In this document: piece after piece, positions 29,034 through 39,605 of the stretch
Position numbering within the stretch: position 1 is the stretch's first letter
Layout of the letters: the number at the start of each line of letters is the position of its first letter
Source: Trypanosoma brucei gambiense DAL972
Taxonomy: Eukaryota > Euglenozoa > Kinetoplastea > Trypanosomatida > Trypanosomatidae
Length of the DNA stretch: 64,000 nt
Direction: 5' to 3'
Assembly: GCF_000210295.1 (NCBI RefSeq)
Contig: NC_026744.1
Location: 2,356,001 to 2,420,000, forward strand
Position numbers and translations under genes: made by a program
The notes under the pieces: generated by a model
Databases searched by the model: none
Told to the model about the DNA's origin: nothing
What the model saw: the letters and a program-made list of their open reading frames with translations, nothing else

Positions 29034-30239
29034 ATGACAGCAACCGCAAGGAGTGACGAGGAGGAGCGGGCGGGTCTTCATGAGGAGACGGATATGCAGG
29101 CAAATGTTCCAACCATACCCACTTTCGAAGCTATGGGGTTAAAAAAAGATCTGCTTCACGGTATGTATGGCTACGGTTACAAGAAACCTACCGCCATCCA
29201 GAAGCGCTTCGTTGCGCCGTTCCTACAGTCGCGGGATCTGGTAGCACAGGCATCGTCAGGCTCGGGAAAGACTTCAGCATTCTGTATTTGTCTTTTGCAG
29301 GCAAGTGAACCCACATTACGTGAGACACAGGGACTTGTTCTGAGCCCCACAAGGGAGCTGGCACTACAAACTCAGGACTTGTGCAATAACATAGGCCATT
29401 ACATGGGCATCTCTGCTTATGCCGCCATTGGGGGGAAAAGCATAGAAGATGATCTCCGGCGCTTAGAGAGTGGCGTGCAGATCGTGTCTGGTACCCCCGG
29501 CCGCGTGTTTGATATGATTAAGCGCCGTCATCTGCGTGTTAATCATCTCAAAACACTTGTTTTGGATGAGGCGGACGAAATGCTTGGAAAGGGGTTTAAA
29601 GCACAGATACATGATATTTACCGTATGATTCCGCCACTTCAAGTAGTACTTGTATCTGCTACCTTGCCGGTGGATGTGCTGGATATGACTGAGAAGTTCA
29701 TGACAGAACCAGTGCGCATTCTTGTGAAGCGCGACGAGATCACTGTAGATTCCATTATGCAGTACTTCGTTTCCGTGGATGAAGAAAAGAATAAATTTGA
29801 TACATTATGTGATTTGTACGATACTCTGACCATTGCTCATGCCGTGATATTCTGCAATACCCGCAAGAAAGTAGAGCAACTCGCGAAGAAAATGACCAAG
29901 GAGAAATTCACCGTTAGTTTCATGCATGGAGATATGCCCCAGGCGGAGCGGGATGAGATTATGCGAAACTTCCGCGAGGGCAAAAGTCGTGTGTTGATTT
30001 CAACGGACTTGTGGTCACGCGGTATTGATGTCGAGCAGATATCGCTGGTACTCAACTACGACTTGCCCTTCTCCCGTGAACAGTACATCCATCGTATTGG
30101 TCGCACGGGGCGAATGGGGCGGAAGGGGCTGGCAATTAGTTTTGTGAAGCACGATGAACTGAGGCTGTTGCGTGACATTGAGCAGTTCTACGCCACACAA
30201 ATTGAAGAACTACCAGCAAACGTCGGTGAACAGTTCTAA
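29034..30239 (+). CDS. EIF4A3: DEAD-box RNA helicase, eIF4AIII-like (exon junction complex core)
   Basis: A 401-aa minimal DEAD-box helicase of two RecA domains. Motifs: Q-motif region [11 protein letters not shown] (50-60), motif I ASSGSGKT (73-80), PTRELA (105-110), TPGR (154-157), DEAD (178-181), SAT, then the second domain with [13 protein letters not shown] and HRIGRTGR. The tail [21 protein letters not shown] is very close in pattern to eIF4AIII rather than to the translation factor eIF4AI. eIF4AIII is the ATP-dependent RNA clamp of the exon junction complex in other eukaryotes; in trypanosomes, with almost no introns, its role must lie elsewhere, for example in nuclear mRNA handling. 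The frame extends upstream to a TTG (28947), but ATG 29034 gives the usual family length. Confidence 0.92.
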   Translation: MTATARSDEEERAGLHEETDMQANVPTIPTFEAMGLKKDLLHGMYGYGYKKPTAIQKRFVAPFLQSRDLVAQASSGSGKTSAFCICLLQASEPTLRETQGLVLSPTRELALQTQDLCNNIGHYMGISAYAAIGGKSIEDDLRRLESGVQIVSGTPGRVFDMIKRRHLRVNHLKTLVLDEADEMLGKGFKAQIHDIYRMIPPLQVVLVSATLPVDVLDMTEKFMTEPVRILVKRDEITVDSIMQYFVSVDEEKNKFDTLCDLYDTLTIAHAVIFCNTRKKVEQLAKKMTKEKFTVSFMHGDMPQAERDEIMRNFREGKSRVLISTDLWSRGIDVEQISLVLNYDLPFSREQYIHRIGRTGRMGRKGLAISFVKHDELRLLRDIEQFYATQIEELPANVGEQF

Positions 30240-31220
30240 CTGTGGGGGAAGCCAGGAAGTGGTCAAATAGCTTAGTGGAAGTGAGGTACTCGTGGATCGT
30301 GTGGTTCAGATACTGTGACATGGAGGATGGATGCACGACTTTACATAAAAAACTTTTAGGGAGAAAGAAATCTGGGGGCGGACAAAGAACGGTGTCGCTT
30401 AAAGGAAATGAAAAAGGAAGAATACGTGATGAGGAGGAAAGGGGCGAAAAAGCAAATAAGCAACAGTAAAACAATAATGATTGTCGGAATTACAATCGTA
30501 GTTGGGGCATCCATACCCTGTGCGAAGGCAGAGACTAAGCTCCCGCTCCCCTCTATCTCCTGTTGCCCTTCGCCCTCATTCAGGTGCAGCTCAAAGGCTA
30601 CGGTGAAAGTGTAGCATGACTATGCTCCCTTGCTAAAGGGGTTCAACACTTGAGAGGAGGGGGCAAAGTAGTTTGTGCAAAGCATGTTGACAACCACGGC
30701 CGCAGTCTTCGATATGGTGATCTTTTACTTTTTTTTCCTGGGTTTCTCCAAGCGCATGCAGGTTAGCAAGAATCATTTAGGTTATGCGTGAACTGCCATT
30801 TTCCATCTCTCGATTTTTGGGCCAACAGCTGTCGACAGCGGAGTGGTTACAGTGCAGACGCACATGCACGGAGTACTGTACAGTTTGCGATACGAAACTT
30901 TATGACGAGTGAATCAAAGAGCCATGAACAACTTTGACGAGGAGGAGCCACAACTCAAAAGAGGGGGGAGTATCTGGTGTTGCATTCCCCACAAAATCAA
31001 GCGGCGTGGTCTTACTCATTTGATACTACAGTTCAGGTGTCATGCGTTGGTGCTGATTTGCTGCGGTTGAGTCAAGGAACAGAAGAAGTGGTGAGGAGTG
31101 ACATGCTCACTTTTCTTTGCCGTCGATTCGTATCTCTCACTGCAGGCTCCCACACTACGTCTCGCAGTGTACTTTCCTTCGTTCGAATCTCCTTTCACAG
31201 CATAGGAAGGTGCATATATC
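30240..31220 (+). other. Intergenic region (981 bp), no gene seen
   Basis: Probably the eIF4AIII 3' UTR. A pyrimidine-rich stretch near 31171-31198 ends in the AG at 31199-31200, only 20 nt before the next ATG. Short frames inside open at non-ATG codons or lack coding character. Confidence 0.5.
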
Positions 31221-32942
31221 ATGGCGCTTTTATCACTGGACGTGATTGTGCGACTTCGAAGTCGCAACGAAGAGGGAGGAGACTATGGATCACCAGTCAC
31301 GCAAGAGAAGTTACGAGCGATTGAATTTGTTGTTAGAAACATGAAGTCAACGGCACCATGGCCTCCACCAGCTGCAAGCGATGGAAAGCCACTTGCCATG
31401 CCGAGCGAAGAAGCGTATGGAGCGTTAGCCCCATCCGTGTTCTATTACGCACCCCTAGGTGGCCGTTTTTCAAAGGAGTTTCGGGAGGCGCTTCGGCGCG
31501 GAATAACTCGTCTGCTCACCGAATTAGTCTTACGACAACTGGTTAACATGAGGCAGGAGAAAATTACTGGGGCCCGCTCCAGCGGCAATACATCCGGCAT
31601 AGAATCGTTCGTCTCCTTCCGTGGGGGCTGCCACAATAGGGAGGTGGCTTATGTGCACTGGTCACCTGGGTTGTTGAGCCTCCTTCTCTCCGCAGTGGAT
31701 ACAAGTGAGTTGCGTTTTGATGCGTCCCTGCCACTTGGTTCGACACTGGTTCCGTTCACTAGAGAAATGAAAGCGCCAACTGTGCAGCAGTCAACGGGCA
31801 CGGAACTACTTGGTAGCCACGGTCTCCATGGGAGTATAAATTACAAGAGCGGTGGCAATGATCACGTTCACAAGTACGAGAACTTAGTCTGTCAATTGCA
31901 TGCAGAAATGCAGAGAATGGAGGTCATCCAGCAGAGCTTACACGATGAGCGGACAGCGGACCGTCTTGCGGATTTTCTTTACCATTTCCATTTGAAACCA
32001 GCGGAGCAGATGCGAGAGGCTGGTGGTGATGCGCTGAAGCTGCAGCGGTATCGGGATGCGCTGGATTGCTACTGCAAGGCCCTATCCACTGTGCAAAAGG
32101 GATTGCTTGTCCCATACCGCCACGCCTTGCGACCCCCGCCATCACTGGAAGATCGCGTGGAGGGGACGATGGAGGAGGATATACTCGATGAAGCGACAGC
32201 ATTTGCACTTGTAGCCAGCTCACTTTCCGCGAAAAGAGAGAGAACATTTTTGGCACCTGCAAACAGATACTTCAACACCCTTCTTCAACTTGATATCCTC
32301 GAGGCCACGGATGGGGAAGGCAAAGAGATCTGCGGCATGCGTAGTGATTCCTTGCTCTTCGGATGTCGTGCTGTCTTTCCGCGTGCGCGTCCTCTGTTCC
32401 ATGTGTGGTACATGCTACACCGCCATGCAGTCGTAGCCGTTGCAAACGCGGCGCACACTCTTCTGTTATTGCAAGCAGCGCAAACCCCATCTTTCAATTC
32501 CGTGATGCCTGAGTCCGAGACATGCGTCACTGAACTGTCATCTAAGGAACTAAGGCACAGACAGGCGCGAGCGGGGCGATGGTGTGGACGGGCACTAGGT
32601 ATGCTTCAGTGTATCCATGTATGGCTGGGTGATTGCTTTAAAAATCCAGCTGCAGAAGGCGCAGCCCCGACAAGAGAGTGGATATGGGTTCAATCAATGA
32701 GGTTCAAAATTTTACTTCGTCGGGCAAGGCTAATGCAGCTCGTGGGGACGTTCGAGGAATGGAATCGTGCAGTTGAAGCAACGGATGAGCAACTACGCGT
32801 CCTCCAAGCCCAGTCAGATTTGTCATACTGTGCCTCCGAAGTTCAAGGAATTTTAGACGATGTTCGTGAGCGTCTTGAACAAGAGAGGTCTCTTCTGCAA
32901 CGTAACCACGACAGAGGGAGTGGGTTGGTGCTGCGGTTATGA
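31221..32942 (+). CDS. Hypothetical protein with possible TPR segment
   Basis: A 573-aa protein that I do not recognise. The N-terminal half is a mixed globular sequence (MALLSLDVIVRLRSR...). A segment near residues 270-300 (AGGDALKLQRYRDALDCYCKALSTV) looks like a tetratricopeptide repeat helix pair, and helical segments near 390-420 and 500-560 may continue a helical repeat. No signal peptide or membrane helix is visible. The start follows the AG at 31199-31200 by 20 nt, which fixes it well. Confidence 0.8.
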   Translation: MALLSLDVIVRLRSRNEEGGDYGSPVTQEKLRAIEFVVRNMKSTAPWPPPAASDGKPLAMPSEEAYGALAPSVFYYAPLGGRFSKEFREALRRGITRLLTELVLRQLVNMRQEKITGARSSGNTSGIESFVSFRGGCHNREVAYVHWSPGLLSLLLSAVDTSELRFDASLPLGSTLVPFTREMKAPTVQQSTGTELLGSHGLHGSINYKSGGNDHVHKYENLVCQLHAEMQRMEVIQQSLHDERTADRLADFLYHFHLKPAEQMREAGGDALKLQRYRDALDCYCKALSTVQKGLLVPYRHALRPPPSLEDRVEGTMEEDILDEATAFALVASSLSAKRERTFLAPANRYFNTLLQLDILEATDGEGKEICGMRSDSLLFGCRAVFPRARPLFHVWYMLHRHAVVAVANAAHTLLLLQAAQTPSFNSVMPESETCVTELSSKELRHRQARAGRWCGRALGMLQCIHVWLGDCFKNPAAEGAAPTREWIWVQSMRFKILLRRARLMQLVGTFEEWNRAVEATDEQLRVLQAQSDLSYCASEVQGILDDVRERLEQERSLLQRNHDRGSGLVLRL

Positions 32943-33519
32943 AAAGGCAGCCCCCAGTCGCATCATCTTTGCCGTATTTGCCTTCCCTACTCCAGAGTGT
33001 GTGCCCCCTATCGTTTCTCCCAATTCGGTTTCAATATCTTCATTTCGTTTTCGAGAGACGCGATGGCTTTTTCTCTCCCTTGATTTCGTCTTTTGCCTGC
33101 CGCCGTAACCAACTCGGATTCGGGCGGTCGAGTGGGGGTTAGACCGAAGTATAGGCAAACCAGCCTACTGAATGCAGTAACGTAAAACGAAGGTGTTCGA
33201 GTAGACGTGGTCCACCAAGCACGCGGTGGGAAAACAACCAAGAAGGTAGAAGGGGAGGGAAAAGAGCAGTCGTGCGTCGAACGCATACAAAAGGGCCGTA
33301 GCCTGCCTTGGTATGGCACCACACACACACACACACACACACCAGTCGTGCAGACGTGTTCCATTACAGTGCTTGAAACCAAATGTGGTTATTCATCACT
33401 TGCTCTCCACTTACTTACTAGCACTAGATTGTCATTTCTGTCACCCCGCTTCTTTCGTGGAGGGGGAACATACAAATATTTAGCGATAATCAAATAGCCC
33501 CTCAGTTCTGCAACAGGCA
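32943..33519 (+). other. Intergenic region with a CA microsatellite
   Basis: No gene is seen. A (CA)n run lies at about 33318-33342. The pyrimidine tract 33430-33457 and the AG at 33461-33462 are the likely splice signals for the syntaxin gene. Confidence 0.5.
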
Positions 33520-34476
33520 ATGGACCGCTTGCTTCAGTTCCACAGCCAATCCGGAGTGGGTTTCATGAGGGGCTCACCACCGCCAGGTTCATCCGGAGGC
33601 CTGTCACGGTTAACTGCCGTGGTGCCCGTCGCTGCACCCGGTTCGGTGGAGGCGGAAACGGTGACAACTCTAGAGACGTTCTTTGAGGTAGTTGCTACGG
33701 TGACTGAGTCTATCGACCGAGTAAATGTGTTAATGTGCGAAATGTCTAAGAAGCACGAACAAGCCATGGACACAGTGAACGTGGCAAAGTGTGACGCGAT
33801 TAGAAAGGAAGTTGGCGATTTGGATGACGAAATTAACAATACAATCCAGAAGGCGTGTAAGGGGGTCGAGGATATGGAAAACCTAACGAAGAAACTCAAA
33901 GAAACTCCGGAGATGGAGGGACGGTTTGCGGGAGTTATTCGTTTAGAGGAGAACCAACGGCGGTTCGTGCTCCAGAAACTCTCGGAGACAATGGAAGGCC
34001 TGCAAAAGCGCCAGCTGGTGGCGGAGAAAAACTACCTCTCGCAGACGGAGCGGCGGATAAAAATTGCCTACAGCAATCCAGACGGAGGCGAGATGGACGA
34101 CGAAACAGCCCACCAACTGGCCATGCAGGTGATGGAAAAGGGTGCAACAACAGCCATTTTCCAGCAGAGCAAAGAAGTTCTGGCTCAAATGCTTGAAACT
34201 AGGAGCGACATCTACCGCATTGAAATGTCTATGCGGTCCCTAAACCGAGTCTTCAGCGACCTGGCAATCCTTGTAGAGGAGCAGGGAGACCTCATGAATG
34301 TGATTATCAGAAACATTGACTCGACAAACTTGTACATGGAGAAAGCCCACAGGGAGCTACAACAGGCACGTGCTTACCAAAGGGCGAGTCGAAGCAAACT
34401 GATGTGTCTTCTGATGATTGGGGTTATAATCATTGCTCTTTTTGTTGCCGCTGGTTTGCTAGGGTCGTTATTGTAA
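33520..34476 (+). CDS. Syntaxin-like Qa-SNARE
   Basis: A 318-aa tail-anchored SNARE. Residues 50-175 form a three-helix Habc-like domain (FFEVVATVTESIDRVNVLM...). Residues about 222-287 form the SNARE helix with the central-layer glutamine at Q255 (LVEEQGDLM). The C-terminal 24 residues (295-318, LMCLLMIGVIIIALFVAAGLL) are the membrane anchor. The long Habc domain and the SNARE pattern (DIYRIEMSMRSLNRVFSDLAILVEEQ) fit the plasma-membrane or endosomal syntaxin class. It should act in vesicle fusion, with the anchor in the target membrane and the rest in the cytosol. The exact compartment cannot be told from the sequence. Confidence 0.92.
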   Translation: MDRLLQFHSQSGVGFMRGSPPPGSSGGLSRLTAVVPVAAPGSVEAETVTTLETFFEVVATVTESIDRVNVLMCEMSKKHEQAMDTVNVAKCDAIRKEVGDLDDEINNTIQKACKGVEDMENLTKKLKETPEMEGRFAGVIRLEENQRRFVLQKLSETMEGLQKRQLVAEKNYLSQTERRIKIAYSNPDGGEMDDETAHQLAMQVMEKGATTAIFQQSKEVLAQMLETRSDIYRIEMSMRSLNRVFSDLAILVEEQGDLMNVIIRNIDSTNLYMEKAHRELQQARAYQRASRSKLMCLLMIGVIIIALFVAAGLLGSLL

Positions 34477-35161
34477 AGTAGCAGCAACCCACATGTACAC
34501 ACGAATATGTATGCACATGTGTGCATCTTCAGCCGTTGTGCGGGGATTGATTTGATTTCGTTTTGTTTTTTGCTTTTGCTCAATCATTTGCCCTCTACAG
34601 GATGCGAACACAAAGCGAGCATCCCCCAGGTGCTCAGAGGGACTAGTACACAGTTGACAGTCCTGAGAGTAACTGTGGTTATTTTGGCACGCAGCGGCAC
34701 TTAATCTACACCGTTACTCTCCTACCGACAGCGTTGTTTCCTTCCGTCTCGTTTCCATTACATCACATGCAGGCAGCTTGATGCAAAGAAGATGATCTGC
34801 ACCGCCCATGCACTGGGGACGTGAGTAAGAAAATATATCGTGGGGTATGAGTAGGTACTTTTATTCCCTGCGTGGCCTTGTTTGCTTGTGAAACGGTTGT
34901 GGTGAATAAGGATCATGCCACAACGCTGTGTTATAAACGGTGTGGTGTAGTGCTAGAGCTTACCTTGCAGTGGTGGGAAAACTGTAGAGTGATTGGGGAG
35001 TGATTTATGTGCTGTCAGGTACAATAACGCCGGTCGCGGCGTCCTTGAAGCCTGAAGCAACGCCGTTCCTGTTGTTGGTACCGGCGGAAGTCGTCACCTC
35101 TCAGTTTCTCCACTTTGGTTCTTCATAATCACATCTACGTATGCTCAAGTGCTACTAACTC
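34477..35161 (+). other. Intergenic region (685 bp), no gene seen
   Basis: It holds the syntaxin 3' UTR and probably a splice tract around 35100-35130, with an AG at 35148-35149, 12 nt before the next ATG. That acceptor would also remove an upstream ATG at 35141. Confidence 0.45.
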
Positions 35162-35995
35162 ATGATAAATCAAACAGGCTTCGCAAGCGCCTTAGCCTCG
35201 CGCACAGCGTTGCGGCACTCCGCGTTACGCATGATCCCGGTTCGTCGCGATTGTTTTACCCTTTTCTCCTGCCGCCGCTGCTTCAGTTTTTCGCGGGCAC
35301 GAGCACCGCGTGTGAACTTAGAGGAGGTTCGCTTCGACAAACAATCCGCACGGTACGCCGGTACGGTATTTGGAGTGCCTACCGACGCGGTGGTTTTCTA
35401 CGCGAAAGTTGGAGCCGCTGTGGTCGGGGTTTTAATAGTGTTCTGTATTTTTGTCAAAGGCTACGGTATACTTGCTCGTCTCAACCTTGGTACTGTTGCG
35501 CGGTTGGGGTTCACGTCTGGGTTTCTTTCCTGTATGGTGCTGAATGCAGTTTTCATTGGAATAGCTAGACGGTTTCGCATCAGCCCAAACGCTGTGTACA
35601 ATCAGTCCATCGCCATCGTCATGCAAAATGAGAAGGTCGTTCAGCATCTCGGCCCCCATCCACGAACAGGAGATTTTAAGGCGTACTGTCAAACCGGTGG
35701 CTTCCGATTGCCGCTAATCCGGCGCATTCGTAGCGGCTCGTATGAGCTGTCAGACCTCCTTGGATTGAAGCCACAGAAGTTGCAAATGATGTTTGTTCTT
35801 CGAAACCAAGCAAATGGCGGTGAGGGTTTTGTTACATGTGAAGTGCGGCGGGAGACAACGGGCTTTCTAAGCTCAGCGAACACGTTCAGGTCACTCGCAG
35901 TGACGTTAACGGACCCGTCGCGCTCATCAGCGCGAACGATCGTATTAATTGGAAAGCCTGAGGACGTTGTGTATCGTGGGTTAATGAACCTGTAG
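35162..35995 (+). CDS. Tim21/Coa1-like mitochondrial inner-membrane protein
   Basis: A 277-aa protein. The first 50 residues are rich in Arg, Ser and Ala without acids until E54 (MINQTGFASALASRTALRHS), as expected for a mitochondrial presequence. Two hydrophobic segments follow (about 80-102 and 112-135). The domain after them starts SPNAVYNQSIAIVMQNEKVVQHLGPHPRTGDF, which resembles the Tim21 and Coa1 pattern of a helix followed by LG-P. Such proteins help import through the TIM23 translocase or early cytochrome oxidase assembly. The similarity is by eye and distant, so the fold is likely but the exact role is open. A second frame starting at 35149 overlaps but has no coding character. Confidence 0.7.
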   Translation: MINQTGFASALASRTALRHSALRMIPVRRDCFTLFSCRRCFSFSRARAPRVNLEEVRFDKQSARYAGTVFGVPTDAVVFYAKVGAAVVGVLIVFCIFVKGYGILARLNLGTVARLGFTSGFLSCMVLNAVFIGIARRFRISPNAVYNQSIAIVMQNEKVVQHLGPHPRTGDFKAYCQTGGFRLPLIRRIRSGSYELSDLLGLKPQKLQMMFVLRNQANGGEGFVTCEVRRETTGFLSSANTFRSLAVTLTDPSRSSARTIVLIGKPEDVVYRGLMNL

Positions 35996-36628
35996 AGGCG
36001 GGGAACAGTTCGTTTATGGTGCATGTGACTGTGCACCGCATTCGTGTACGTTAAAGGCGGAAGCAATTTTACCGGAGGTGGGAACAGAATCTGCTGTCGA
36101 GATGAGATCATCGAACGGGAGAGAGCATCAAAAAAATGTTTGGCAACTTTATTTCCCAGCTTATGAGAAACACTTGTTTGATTATGAGGTGTGTAACGCT
36201 TTTGTTTCCACTTTGCCTGTATTTTCAATCCTGCTGTGCAACATTCGACGTGCACGACCGTAGAGGCACAGAGTAAGGGAGAAAGGATCTAGGGAGGGGA
36301 AGATAGGGCGCCCCCTCCCGTGCTTACATCGTGTGCGTTAAAACCAGCCACCGAGGTGGCAAAGGACCGCCTAACGGCAATTATTACATGATTCGATTGT
36401 TACGGCGGTCACGTTTGGCATTGTCATCTTGAGTGTAGTGTGTTCCATGTAGTTCCTCGTGCGTTACCGCACGGATGCAAACACACGAGTATCCGCATGG
36501 ACGTGCTCTTCCCTTCATGTGTTGGCATCGCCGTGCAGCATGCACCGCATGCAGGACACTTTTTCCCTTTCACCTTTGCTTTGCCACTGATAGTTATAGA
36601 CCCGTTCCCCAGTGCAGGGTCCCACTGC
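35996..36628 (+). other. Intergenic region, splice acceptor near 36592
   Basis: No gene is seen. The tract 36559-36585 followed by the AG at 36592-36593 decides the start of the next gene, because it lies downstream of an in-frame ATG at 36497. Confidence 0.5.
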
Positions 36629-37966
36629 ATGATAAAACGAAGACAACACACAGATGTGTGCTACTACTCCCATGATCGGACAGGCATGAATAGGCTTCAT
36701 CCACTGCAGCTTCTGTTGGCTTACGAGGAGACTCGCTGTCCGTACGACCTGCCGGGGGAAAAGGAAAGAAGACGCCTTGTTGGTTATCCTTCATGGACGG
36801 AGGCGGCACTCACTGCCTGGTCGCGCCAATCAGTCAAATACAGCGTGGCTGGGGAGGTAGAAAAGAGGTGTGAGGGGAGCAAATCACCGGTGTTGTTGAT
36901 GGATGGGGGAGCGGAGCAACCGGAGCCTGTGGCCAAAGGTGCAGTGAGTACACCTACGAGCGGGGAAGCTGAAAAGGCAATAAGGATTACTGAAGCGCCC
37001 CTATTGGTGAGGCTGGTGGCACGCGAAGTTGTGGCGGCATCCCGCCTTATTGACGACTCGGCGACAAGTGAGGACGCAATGGGTAGCCAAGTTGATGGTG
37101 TGTTTACTTCTCATTGCAAACCGGTACGCTCAACTGAGTCTCATGCGCTTGAAAATCGAAGTGCCAACCCTGCACGGGAGTTGCTCAGAGTGAAACAACC
37201 GGCGACACGAGACATTGGGGTTGGCAGTGACATATGTGATCCCGGTAAAGGCCCTGCTGAGGAACGGGAAAGTTCCGGTCAAACGCGGCAAAGTGCCGTA
37301 GAGGACATCATGGTGGCACAAGGGAATCAAGTGGGTGATCTTCTTTCAAACACCGTGGAACGTCTCTACGCAAAGCTACAGGGGACCGCGCTAAAGGTCG
37401 TTGCCATTGATGACCTAAATCGACAATTAACCGAGAAGTTTGAATCCTTAAAACCGAGGGACCATGTGGAGGATAAGACTGAACTCAGCATATATCTGTA
37501 TTCTCTTCGTCGTCAGGTAGAAAACCTGAAAAGGGAATGGGATGTCCATAAAACTGCGCTGGAGGCATCGGAGCAGCGGCTACGAGGAAACAAAACGGAT
37601 CCTTCAGAGCGGACGGTTCGGGTGCAAATTGTGAAAGACTACGAAACGCCCCCGGTTCCTTACAAAAAGGGACCGTTCAGGCCGCTTGTTATACCGGCAG
37701 TCGGAAAGGAAGGGGAAAAGAAGAGCTCAGCCTCATATTCAGATAACTCCGAGTGGACCAGTGAGTCTTCAAGCTCGGTGCCCGCCTCGTCGCGCAGTGT
37801 TGTGTCGTCTTCTTCGTACACATCGACTTCCTCTCAACCAACGCCGACGTCTTCGTCTACAGACCACTCTTCCTCGTTTTCCACACTGAATTCGTCACCT
37901 TCTCGGCGAACGTCTTCGGTTAGCTTCTCATCGGAAGAAATCGACTCTGGAAGTACTCTTAGTTAG
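36629..37966 (+). CDS. Hypothetical protein with coiled coil and serine-rich tail
   Basis: A 445-aa protein that I do not recognise. The N-terminal part has LHPLQLLLAYEETRCPYDLPGE. The middle is low in hydrophobic residues. A coiled coil lies near residues 270-330 (NTVERLYAKLQGTALKVVAIDDL, then LSIYLYSLRRQVENLKREW). The last 80 residues are dominated by Ser and Thr with scattered acids, a likely phosphorylation-rich disordered tail. A short conserved-looking element, RTVRVQIVKDYETPPVPYKKG, precedes that tail. Starts considered: 36497 (upstream of the predicted acceptor, rejected), 36629 (chosen) and 36686. Confidence 0.72.
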   Translation: MIKRRQHTDVCYYSHDRTGMNRLHPLQLLLAYEETRCPYDLPGEKERRRLVGYPSWTEAALTAWSRQSVKYSVAGEVEKRCEGSKSPVLLMDGGAEQPEPVAKGAVSTPTSGEAEKAIRITEAPLLVRLVAREVVAASRLIDDSATSEDAMGSQVDGVFTSHCKPVRSTESHALENRSANPARELLRVKQPATRDIGVGSDICDPGKGPAEERESSGQTRQSAVEDIMVAQGNQVGDLLSNTVERLYAKLQGTALKVVAIDDLNRQLTEKFESLKPRDHVEDKTELSIYLYSLRRQVENLKREWDVHKTALEASEQRLRGNKTDPSERTVRVQIVKDYETPPVPYKKGPFRPLVIPAVGKEGEKKSSASYSDNSEWTSESSSSVPASSRSVVSSSSYTSTSSQPTPTSSSTDHSSSFSTLNSSPSRRTSSVSFSSEEIDSGSTLS

Positions 37967-39605
37967 TTGCCATGAGATTTCCCCGCGATGGAAGCAATAT
38001 AGACGTATCCGGATAGAATCAAACATAGAACACTAGAAACACCTCAGTTTTGTAGGTGTGTCGCTATTTCCACCGTATTTTTTTTGTTGGTTGTTTGATC
38101 ATTTAGTTTGGCTAGTACAAGCTGCTACACCCTGCCGCAAAGGAATGGGGTAAGTGACATGTTCTCTCCCCACAGGTAAATTAACTGTTTCTCATTTATG
38201 TCGTTCATAATTCGTCCGTTCGTTTCCCTTTGCGATTTTCTCGGTACTTAGAAACGAAAGCAACCACACAGTAACACCGGGACGAAACCTGTCATTAATA
38301 GGCAACGGAATGTGACATTCGGTGAGGAGTTGTGTGTGGGGGGGGGGGGACGTCTCTCGTTGGAGAACACTTGGCACGGGAGCATAAAGTTTCAATGGGT
38401 GTAGTGGAACTGACTGGTGAAGCGGTTGTTGTGACCGAAGACGCTGGGGTGGGGCGGGGTGGCGGCGCTCTGCGAGGCGAGTGGAAGAGAAAAGAAGGAA
38501 CCCTACACATTTAAGTCATGGGGGGGGGGTGCGTTTCCCAGCGGATGCACAAAACTTTCATAGGCTTAGGACGTGCGCCTGCCTGGTTCATGTCGCACTG
38601 GAGTTATGGTCGATTTGTATGTGCGTGCAATTGGCGGCGGAAACGGGCGCCTAAACATTTACATCCCCCCTTTTTTTTTTTGAACCCTCACGATTGTTGG
38701 CTACTTAGTGCCGTTTCATTGCCATTTGTTGGGGTGACTGTAACGCAACTAATCTTAATTCACTGCATGTCTTTTTTGTCGTCAACGCATGGAACCATTG
38801 GTTTCTGTATTGTAACAAGACGGCTGCAATTGTGTAAGGGCCTGTTTATACCCTCTTCTAACATATGTCAGCTTTATTGTTCATGCGCATCTTCTTAACC
38901 GTTCCCAGTGGATTGGTTTCTTTTCCGAAAACCTTTCTCATCGCTTCACTGACGTTTGATACTATGCACATCATCTCTTTCGCACACATACATGAATCTC
39001 GTTCCGTGGGTACCCAGTGTTCAGCTAAACACGTAATCGTTCCTCTTACCGTCACTGTGGTGTCCGTTTATTTTTGGTGTTTGGAGCCCTCTCTTGCATT
39101 TTGTTGTGTGTGGGTGGTGGGTGGGATTTCTATCGCTTTTTCCCTTTGTTGTTTATTTCCCCTGAGGCTGCTTTCTCGCAAAGATATAACGTGAGGGGGG
39201 TTTGCCATCGAGTAATAAAAATAAAAGGTAGAAAAGCCGGCAAAGAGAAAAAGGCGAAAGGTAGGACACGGCTACCAGTTCATCCAAGGCTAAGTTTTCC
39301 GGGTTTCGGTTTGTTCTGGTACTAAATTGGGTTGACGGCTTCGATAAATTCCGTATCTAGAAGTCGGTGAAAAAAAAAAGGAATAATTATCACCTGGCGA
39401 GTGAGTGATTTTTACTTGCTTTGTGGGACAAAGCAAAGAAAAAGGTGGAACTAATACTTGTGGAGTAATTAGAAGTGTTAGTTGAGTGAGCCACAACGAT
39501 TTAGACGGGTACGTGTGCCAAGGGGAAGGGATAATAGAAGGACTGAGGGTAAAGCAATAAGAGGAAGAAAGAAGTGTTGTTTTGCTGTTTTTTTTTTTTT
39601 TTACA
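37967..39605 (+). other. Long intergenic region (1.6 kb), no gene seen
   Basis: Contains a G-run at about 38338-38348, a second near 38520-38528, several T-runs and no convincing reading frame. A 126-codon frame from ATG 38518 starts inside the G-run and has no coding character. It should hold a long 3' UTR, and a regulatory role is possible but unproven. Confidence 0.5.

Noticed and set aside
38518..38898. 126-codon ATG frame in the long intergenic region
   Set aside because: It begins in a G-run, lacks coding character and has no recognisable domain or splice tract fitting it.
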